Source: Sodiomyces alkalinus F11 (lineage: Eukaryota > Ascomycota > Sordariomycetes > Glomerellales > Plectosphaerellaceae). From it: 64,000 bases of DNA. The notes under the pieces were generated by a model that saw only the letters and a program-made list of their open reading frames with translations, searched no databases and had not been told where the DNA came from. Positions 57,200-64,000 of the stretch are shown here, one piece after another. Every line of letters begins with the position of its first letter. Positions within the stretch are counted from its first letter, which is position 1. The DNA lies in assembly GCF_003711515.1 (NCBI RefSeq), contig NW_021167082.1, forward strand, positions 2,039,691-2,103,690, written 5' to 3'. The position numbers and the translations under genes were made by a program.

Positions 57200-58955
57200 A
57201 GGCTTAAGTGGCTTAGGTGGCCTAACCACTCTAACTAGTCTACTGCTTCTATGCCTGCTTAACTATATACTTAATTATAAGCCTATTAGTGTTATTAGTC
57301 TTATACGCGAGGGTAGCGGGCTAGAAGGTCTTAATATAAAGGTCTATAAGCTCCTTAAATCGGCTATAAAGCTTAGTGGCTAGCTAATACAGTATAAGAC
57401 GTTAGTATAGCCAGTACTCGTTAACTCGTAGCTCGCTCTTTAGGCAGGCTGCCTTAGTACCGGTCTAATCTATAACTAAATACGCGGGGAACTCCTATTT
57501 AACTAGGTTATAGGCGCTATCGTGGATTAGGATAGGGTAGTTATCTCTACGATATCCTTTTTAGCCGTAGTAATAGTAGTGTGCTAGCGGGGGCTAGCTA
57601 TTATTCTAGGCACCTCTCTGCTATCCTAGGCGGTTATCGTGTTACTAGGTCAGGCGGCTATCGTTACGCCGGTTATTATATTTAGGGCGGGGTCCTCCGT
57701 AATAGATCTCCTCGGTATACTAGGCGTTATTAGGCTAGGAAGCGGTACCGGGAGCCTAATTAGGGGTAGCGAAGTGCACTAAAGCAGTTATCGTAGGCTA
57801 AGGGGCGTGCTTAAGGACGGTATAAAAGGCGTTCTTTAGATTAGACTTCGTGGCGAGGAGGGCTTAGACCTTCTCCGTGCCTATCCTCTTAGATAGGGCG
57901 AGTACTTAAGCGGTAATGCCCCTAACGCCTTTAGCTTTATTATAGATAAAGAAAATAGTATACTTCTCGAGGAGGTTAGCGAGCTTATCTATATCCGATT
58001 AAGAGGCTATAGACTCCTGGACTATAGTAGGCCGCCTTAAGATCGTAGGCTAAAAAGCAGTACTATTAGGCTGATTAGACTTAGCTATACCTAGTATAGT
58101 GTCCTTATCTATAGGCTTACCCTCTACTTTCTAGATATCCGTAGACTACTCGCGTAGTAGGTCTAAAAGCAGCTTATAGCTCTTAACTATCCTTCTTAAG
58201 TCGGTGCCTCGAATCTTAAGCTTATTAGGGATAAATATATAGATATCCCTATACAGAATAGTAAGGACGATACCGTAAAGCTCGGAGTCCTCGATAAAAG
58301 TGCCTTAAACCCGCTCTACCTTAGCCTTCTAGATAGTGATTTACTATAATAAGTCCCTAACCTAATAAACGCTATTAATCTTATACGTCTTATGCTTTAT
58401 CCGAAGCTAATAGACCTTATAAGAGAAGTTAATTTAGTAGTTAGGATCTAGATAAGAGAACTCTTTAACGAGCTTCTTAACCAGATTAAACTAACCGCCC
58501 TTATCGGCTTAAACCTCTTTAACTAGGCGTTCGATAGCAGGATAAATAGCCGTATCCGTGTATAGGTTAACGTAGGTAATCTTATCGGCTTTACTAAGGC
58601 GGTTAAGCTTAGTATAGTTATCGTACTATTAAAGGAATATAGAGAGGGACTTACTACTAAAACGGGGAGCTCTAATAGCGAGGGGATTTAGGGGTACTCT
58701 TACCGTGGTAGTAGTAGGGGGCAGGGCTTTAACGACCTCGGTAATAGTACTCTCTCGGTCACGGCTTATTAGGGCTTATAGTAGCTTAATCGGGTCTTTA
58801 GCGGTAGTAGGGGTAGCATTCGAAGCGGGCTAAGTAGGGGTAGTAATAGGGGTAGTATTAGGGGCAGTTATCGAAATAGTAGCCGGAGCCGCGGCAGATA
58901 TAGTAGTCGGCCTAGAAGCGGGCGGAGGTAAGGCTATAGCCCCGATATTATAGTT
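57200..58955 (-). pseudogene. Gypsy gag remnant
   Basis: The minus-strand frame starts near 58955 just inside a CCCCTAATTAGGGG palindrome. It opens with a Pro/Thr/Ala-rich segment (NTTPITTPT), then SKADKITYVNLYTDTAIYPA and GG-FNLVKKLVKEFSYLDPN. A Cys/His knuckle was not clearly seen. Composition and position before the protease support gag. Confidence 0.55.
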
Positions 58956-58960
58956 CCCCT

Positions 58961-61900
58961 AATTAGGGGGGGGGCAGGGGGGGAAGGGAAATTATCGAGT
59001 GGCTTAGTGCCACGGTAAAAAAAAGGGGGGAATTAGTACGCCCCGTAGTTCTTTACCGGAGCTCGGGTTCCACGGAGAGTACTAGTATATAGGATAGTAT
59101 AGGCGCTATCCTACGCCTTTTAGCGATTATTAAGAATAGTTAATATTAATATAGGTTAGTATAGTCGCCTACGCTAACTAGTAATTATTAGGAAGGTTAT
59201 CGCGGTATTAAAGCTCGGGTTCCACGGTTAGTATCGGTTAGTATAGTCGTTATTCCTACGCTTAGCGGTGGTTCCCTTTATTACTCTACGCCTAAACCTA
59301 TTTAAGGGGAGGCGTTTTCGCCTAGCGCGCCTTATATCTATTTAGTTTTAGTATACGCAGTTCGCGCCTTTGAGAGCGGCTACGCCTAGTACGCTAGCGT
59401 TCGCTAGTAAACTATATACCGGTTTAGTCTTAGTACACGTAATCCGCGGCGGGCGGCGGTACGCGAACCTTAGCCGAAAGCTTAGTTACTATTATGTAAT
59501 ATGCCCTAACCAGGTATATCCCTGGCCAGCTAGTACTATAGGACCTATAAGCCAGGCTTTTCTTAAGGGGTAACCTTTACTATAAAATATAAGGTGTAAT
59601 AAAGATATCTTTATCTAATTAAGGGGCGAAGCCCCGAATTAATATATCCACGGGGAAACCCCGGGGATACTCCGGCTTTCTAACCGTGGCCCGGTAATAC
59701 CTAGTTCCTACCAGGTACTTCTATAGTATATCGGCTCTACGGTATACCCCCGTGGAACATAGTTCTCACGGTATACCCCTATAGTACCTAATATCCGCGG
59801 TATACCTCTATAGTACGCGGTTCTCACGGTATACCCCTATAAGGGGCGGTTCCTATAGTGCGCCGTGGGGCGTATTATAGCGTTACTACGTATATCTGCT
59901 TAAGAGAGGATTAATACTACTAATCTCCTCGCACTATAAGCCTTACCTTATAATTATATAAAACTCTATACTTATCGAACTTGTATATTATTACCTATAT
60001 CGAATTAAGAACCTACTATCTATCTAGTATAGACGCCGGCACCCGTATCCACGACCCTATCTCCTGGTGGCTTTATAGATAGTCTTCTTATACCTATCGA
60101 AATAAGTGGCCGTAAGGGTATAGGGTATATCGTAAGGGGTTTTCGGAGGAGGAGGGAGGTTTTTACGATAAATCTTCGTAGCTATAGCTGCCGGGGTTAT
60201 ATTTCCAGAGGTAGCCGTTAAGTCCGCGGATTACGAGGTACTATTAAACGATATTATAGCGTTATAGACGTAGTCCTTTTTAACTATAATTTAGTTAGCG
60301 GAGTCCTGTTTAATATTATTATTATTATTATTATCGCTCTTACTCCGCTATTCTAACTGATCTAATAGGAGCCTTTCTAGGCTATATAGTCCTTCTCGGG
60401 TGGCTATAGAGGGGAAAACCCAGGTAAAACTCGGGGAAAACCTCTATACACTTCCTTAGGTAGAGTAATACCGCTATAGGGCCGGCGTGGCCCCGGTTTA
60501 TCTCTGCTGCGTATCTGGATCATACCTTTAGGTTAGTGGCTAATAGGAAGTATAGTAGGCTAGTGGTTAGATAGGTTAGCCTAAGCTAATCGTTAGCGAC
60601 GGAGTGGAGGCTAAGGGGGTGCCGCCGCGCCTCCGTGGTATAGCGACTACGACCCTTTAGCCTCGGCCTCCCTATATCTCCGAGGATTATGCCTTTTATT
60701 CCTTCTATTCGGTTAATAATAAGTATAGGGGAGGTAGGCGCCTCCTATCTCCCCTAGGTAGGTTCCTGCTATATCCGGCGGTAGGTAGGGAGGATAGTGC
60801 TTTACCCTATTATAAAATTTAGATAGTTAATATCCTACAAGGTCTTCGTGCCTTTTTTTCCTCTTTCTTCCTCCTATAACGCTAATAAGTTTATTATAGG
60901 TTTTCCGCCTAGTCTATACCTGTTTACGGTACCGTAGGCTTATCGTTATAGCTTTATACTAATAGTAAACTCCTTTAGTTTTCCTTATTATTTCTTCTTT
61001 ATAATTTAGCTATAAGTGCTTTATAGATAGTATCGCGGTAGCGTGGTAGCGTGGAATTAACTAGGTAGTATAGTATTCATTTATATATATAAATAAGTAA
61101 TCTAAAGTGGTAGTATAATATAAGTTCTCTTCGTAGCGTAATAGTGCCTTAGTAGTAGCGTGCTGATAGTCGTAGATATTATCTCCTAATAACACTAATA
61201 CTAATAATAATAACCGCCGTTATAAGCACGGTATAGTTCGTGTCATACCGTATATAGCCCTTAGTAGTATGGGAGTAGTATCGTAGTACTAATATAGGGT
61301 AGTTATATTCGTTATAGTAAGCGTTTAGGTATTTACCCAGGTCATATAGAAGCTTACGCTAATACTATAGGAATAGGCGCGGTCTATTACTAGTATACTA
61401 ATAGTCGCCGTGGATATAAGGATATAAGTCGCCTTAGTGCTATAATAGTGCCGTGTATATATTAAAGTAGATAAGGCTAATAGTTTAATAGGTCCCCTCC
61501 GCTACTAAGAAGTAGTAGTAACGCCTTATAGATATCTAGTAGGTATACGTGGCGGTAAAGGCCGCTAGTAGCGCGGGTATCGCTATTATAGGTATCCCCT
61601 TTCGGTGCCGTGGTAATTCCACGTTAATAAGTTATAGGCTAAGGAGCGCCTAAGGACGGCGTCCCGGTCTTTTAGCCGGGCCCTAAACCGGGCGTTACCT
61701 TCCGGTCACGGTCGCGGCAGCACCCTGTCGGTAAAGGTGTAGGAGTTATCTTATTAGATATAACGTCTAGAGGGTAAGATAGATCTAATCCTGGAATACC
61801 TTATAAGTGGCTCCCCCTTAGTCCCGCTACGGCTCCCTGGCGGTGTTAGCTGGCTAACTGGCCTAGCAGGGCCTTAAGTATATTAAGAGCGGTGTTAGTG

Positions 61901-62590
61901 CCTCCGAGGGAGGTAATAACGATAAGAGCTAATCGGTGCCGTACTAGTACTATATCGATCTCGCCGGGGTCCTAGCTTATAGGGCCCTTATCCTAATAAT
62001 TAATTAGTCGTTATACCGCCTTATCCCCGATACGGTCCCGCTTCGGTATCGCGGGTATCTTTGTAGGCCTTTATAACTTCGAGGGCGAGGCGGAAGTCCT
62101 TAAGCCTCTTCCGTTATAGGAACCACCCCTATTTAATATATATATATCCGGGGCGTAATAGCTAGTTCTCAACGCTACTACCTAATAGTCTTTTTCCTAG
62201 CTATCGCCTTACCGGTTAGAGCGCGCTCCTCTGTCTATAAGGAGCCCTATAACTGTCGCTATAAGGATATTAGAGTATTGTATTCCTCTATTTATAAGGA
62301 AGCCTATAGCCGTAGGTACTTTACGACGATTTGCTAAGATCACGGCTATTATTAACGCTATAACCGATAACGGGGTTATCGGTAGAATAGGAAGCTATGG
62401 ATTTATAGACTTCTATAGATAGGGATTAAGGGTTATACTAGCTAAGTCACACGGTTTACAACCTAAATCTTATTCTCCTAGACTTAAGATACCCTCCTCT
62501 ACCCCTTTACGGCCAGGCTTTACGGACTATAACTTTAACGGTAGTAACGCCGTTAAGGAAAGGGATCCGGGGGGAACTAGCCCTGGTAAA
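58961..62590. other. RIP-altered repeat DNA, mostly unassigned; may include the gypsy 5' LTR
   Basis: About 3.6 kb. The text AGCTCGGGTTCCACGG recurs at about 59060 and 59211, each followed by related TAGTATAGG-type sequence, suggesting a duplicated block near the expected 5' LTR. A 29-bp tandem repeat (59711-59855) and an (ATT)n microsatellite (about 60312-60335) are present. A minus-strand piece at 60060-60420 translates as Asn/Ser-rich text with few stops, but no domain is recognised. Confidence 0.4.
59711..59855 (+). repeat. 29-bp tandem repeat with a GGTATACC palindromic core
   Basis: The core CGGTATACC begins at 59740, 59769, 59798 and 59827, exactly 29 bp apart. A diverged fifth copy precedes it (59711-59739). 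Units share CTATAGTA and GGTTCTCA-like parts. The variation between copies is largely C/T and G/A. Confidence 0.85.
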
Positions 62591-64000
62591 AGGTTAAGTT
62601 CAAAAGAAGCAGTTATATAAAGAGAGGGGTCCTTAGCTTATATATCCGTAAATAGCCGTGAATTTCTAGCTCTCTCCTACTCGATCTAACTAATTAGGTC
62701 TTCTAGTTACTCCTCGGTTAATTAACGGAGGTTATCCTTAAAGGTAGCGATATCGCCATTAAAAAAGGCGCGTTTATTGAAATCTATATCGCGCGTTCGA
62801 ATAACGCGGTTACGGCGCCGGCCAGGCACCTCGATATAGAAGATATTAGTGGAGTTATAGCTAATAAGATAGCCGATATAGGCATAAGGAGTAATACGAT
62901 TTAATAGCTTAAAACTGCCGTTTTAAGCGTCCTTAGTTATTATATACGCCTTATAGGCGTAAGCTCGGAGATATAATAAGATCGGCTTCCTTTTAAAAAG
63001 GGCCTCGTATGGTGTTTTCTAATTCTTACTATTATACTACCTTTATAGCATTCGGTTATAGATATACGCGGCTATAGGAATTGCTTTAGGCTATAAATAA
63101 CGGTAGCTTAGCATGGATATTCATCGCACGACCTTTTAAAATCACCACGGCAGTAGCGCGTTTAGCACCCCTATTATACGCTTAAGTATCGGTAGCAGAT
63201 ACCTCTAATAGGATACCCTCCTCGCATAGGAAAAGGGAAATATCGTTAGATTAAGTTAGCTCGTTATTAGCCTCGAAAACGCGCACCTTATAACCTAATT
63301 AACAGTCTATCTAGGCGAGGAATTGCTTAATTATTATAAGGATATCCGCTGCTAGCTTACTCTTTATAACGTAGGTAGCCGTAAAACCACTATAACGGTC
63401 AGTGAAAAATATAAATCTTAAGTCTCTATCAGATATTCGCGTAAAGTCCGTGGAATTAATCGGCCACTATTCCCCTACGTAGGCAGGTACAGTATAAGGG
63501 CGCTTACTAATATACTGTTTTATCTTTATAAGCTCGTAGGCCTCGTAATCGATAGATATTAGTCCCTTAATTTTAACCCCCTACGTCTACTCTTCTAGGT
63601 GCCCGAGAGGCTTAGGGCTAGTATGCTCTGGCCGTAGATACTATAAGATACCCTCCGTAGTGCTTAGATACCGTATCGTCGATTTATCGACGAATTCTCG
63701 GGTAAAAGAAGAGACTAGAAAAGCAGCCGCAGATTAGTCAGAATCGCAGGTCACGTACTTAATAACGGTCTAATCGAAGTGATAACTTAGCTAGCATAGT
63801 ATATATCTATTAGTATATCGAACATAGTTAGTTAGCGGCTTTTAATCCTACTAGTAGCCTTATAGTCGTAACCGTTAATTTAAGATTAAATTATAGGCAA
63901 AATCTTCGTAGTATATAACGTTTAATAGTCTGAAATCGAGGCCTCTTATTAGTCCATTTAATCTTACAGTCACGTTATCGTAACCTTTAATAGACCGGGA
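62590..64000 (-). mobile_element. RIP-degraded Ty1/copia integrase remnant, continues past the window edge
   Basis: Minus-strand translation from the right edge gives YEAYELIKIK-YISKRPYTVP, the integrase core (PINSTDFTRISDRDLRFIFF, TDRYSGFTATYVIKSKLAAD and YKVRVFEANNE), then the C-terminal part PILLYLRAYAYKAYIITKDA and RITPYAYIGYLISYNSTNIF. These are typical of fungal copia polyproteins (DFT, FTDRYSGF and EADNE boxes, then the GYD/Y-S-x-x-Y segment). Stops are at Gln/Trp codons. Reverse transcriptase would follow below 62590 but is not seen, so the element is truncated or interrupted there. Confidence 0.75.

Larger units (their letters stand above)
51990..58960 (-). mobile_element. RIP-degraded Ty3/gypsy retrotransposon, internal region
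   Basis: On the minus strand, domains run in the order gag (58955 down to about 57200), protease (about 56300-56560), reverse transcriptase and RNase H (about 55000-53700), integrase with zinc-binding N-terminus (about 53400-52300) and a C-terminal pol tail (52261-51992). This order with integrase last defines Ty3/gypsy. Most codons for Gln or Trp are now stops and the RT active site is mutated. LTRs should flank it, near 59.0-59.6 kb and 51.0-51.9 kb, but I could not match them to each other, so outer limits are not given. Confidence 0.85.

Noticed and set aside
59711..59855. CRISPR-like array because of the 29-bp phase
   Set aside because: The units are contiguous diverged tandem repeats without unique spacers, in eukaryotic repeat DNA.

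Overview
This window looks like nuclear DNA of a filamentous ascomycete (Pezizomycotina, most like a Sordariomycete). Three things point there: short GT-AG introns of about 50-130 bp with CTAAC/CTGAC-like branch points, the identities of the genes, and a large compartment mutated in the style of repeat-induced point mutation (RIP). Three runs of N are present (6449-7018, 31056-31065, 41125-41404), so this is a draft scaffold.

Positions 1 to about 37.3 kb are ordinary gene-bearing euchromatin. Fourteen protein genes are supported, mostly conserved housekeeping functions with no sign of a metabolic cluster. In order: psy2/PPP4R3 (partial, -), a disordered Ser/Pro-rich protein (+), alg5 (+), erg1 squalene epoxidase (-), a 987-residue helical-repeat (PPR-like) protein (-), an aryl-alcohol-dehydrogenase-type aldo/keto reductase with a damaged splice acceptor (+), a Cys-containing protein of unknown function (+), bub3 (-), eIF2-alpha/sui2 (+), imp2 (+), an Mme1-like mitochondrial carrier (+), bre2/ash2 COMPASS subunit (+), a single-span membrane protein (-) and nse1 of the Smc5/6 complex (-). 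Exon junctions were set by hand from reading frame, splice signals and family conservation. Spacers carry many copies of a short TACCT(T)AGGTA-type palindromic word.

From about 37.45 kb to the right end the character changes abruptly. CpA and TpG are scarce, TpA is very common, and no long frame is open. Translation still reveals ghosts of mobile elements, with most stops at former Gln (CAG/CAA) or Trp codons. I read two Ty1/copia-like gag/protease remnants (+, 37.5-41.1 kb), a Tad-like LINE (-, about 43.85-46.05 kb), a 2.3-kb element bounded by 20-bp inverted repeats (46285-48621), an unidentified coding relic (+, 49.3-50.6 kb), a nearly complete Ty3/gypsy internal region (-, about 52.0-58.96 kb) and a copia integrase remnant (-, 62.6-64.0 kb).

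The most unusual item is the 46285-48621 element. Its only recognisable product is a Ulp1/SENP-like C48 cysteine peptidase. Its catalytic His, Gln and Cys codons have each been changed in the direction RIP would change them, and its Asp is intact. No transposase was seen in it. It may be a little-described fungal transposon family carrying a SUMO-protease-like gene.
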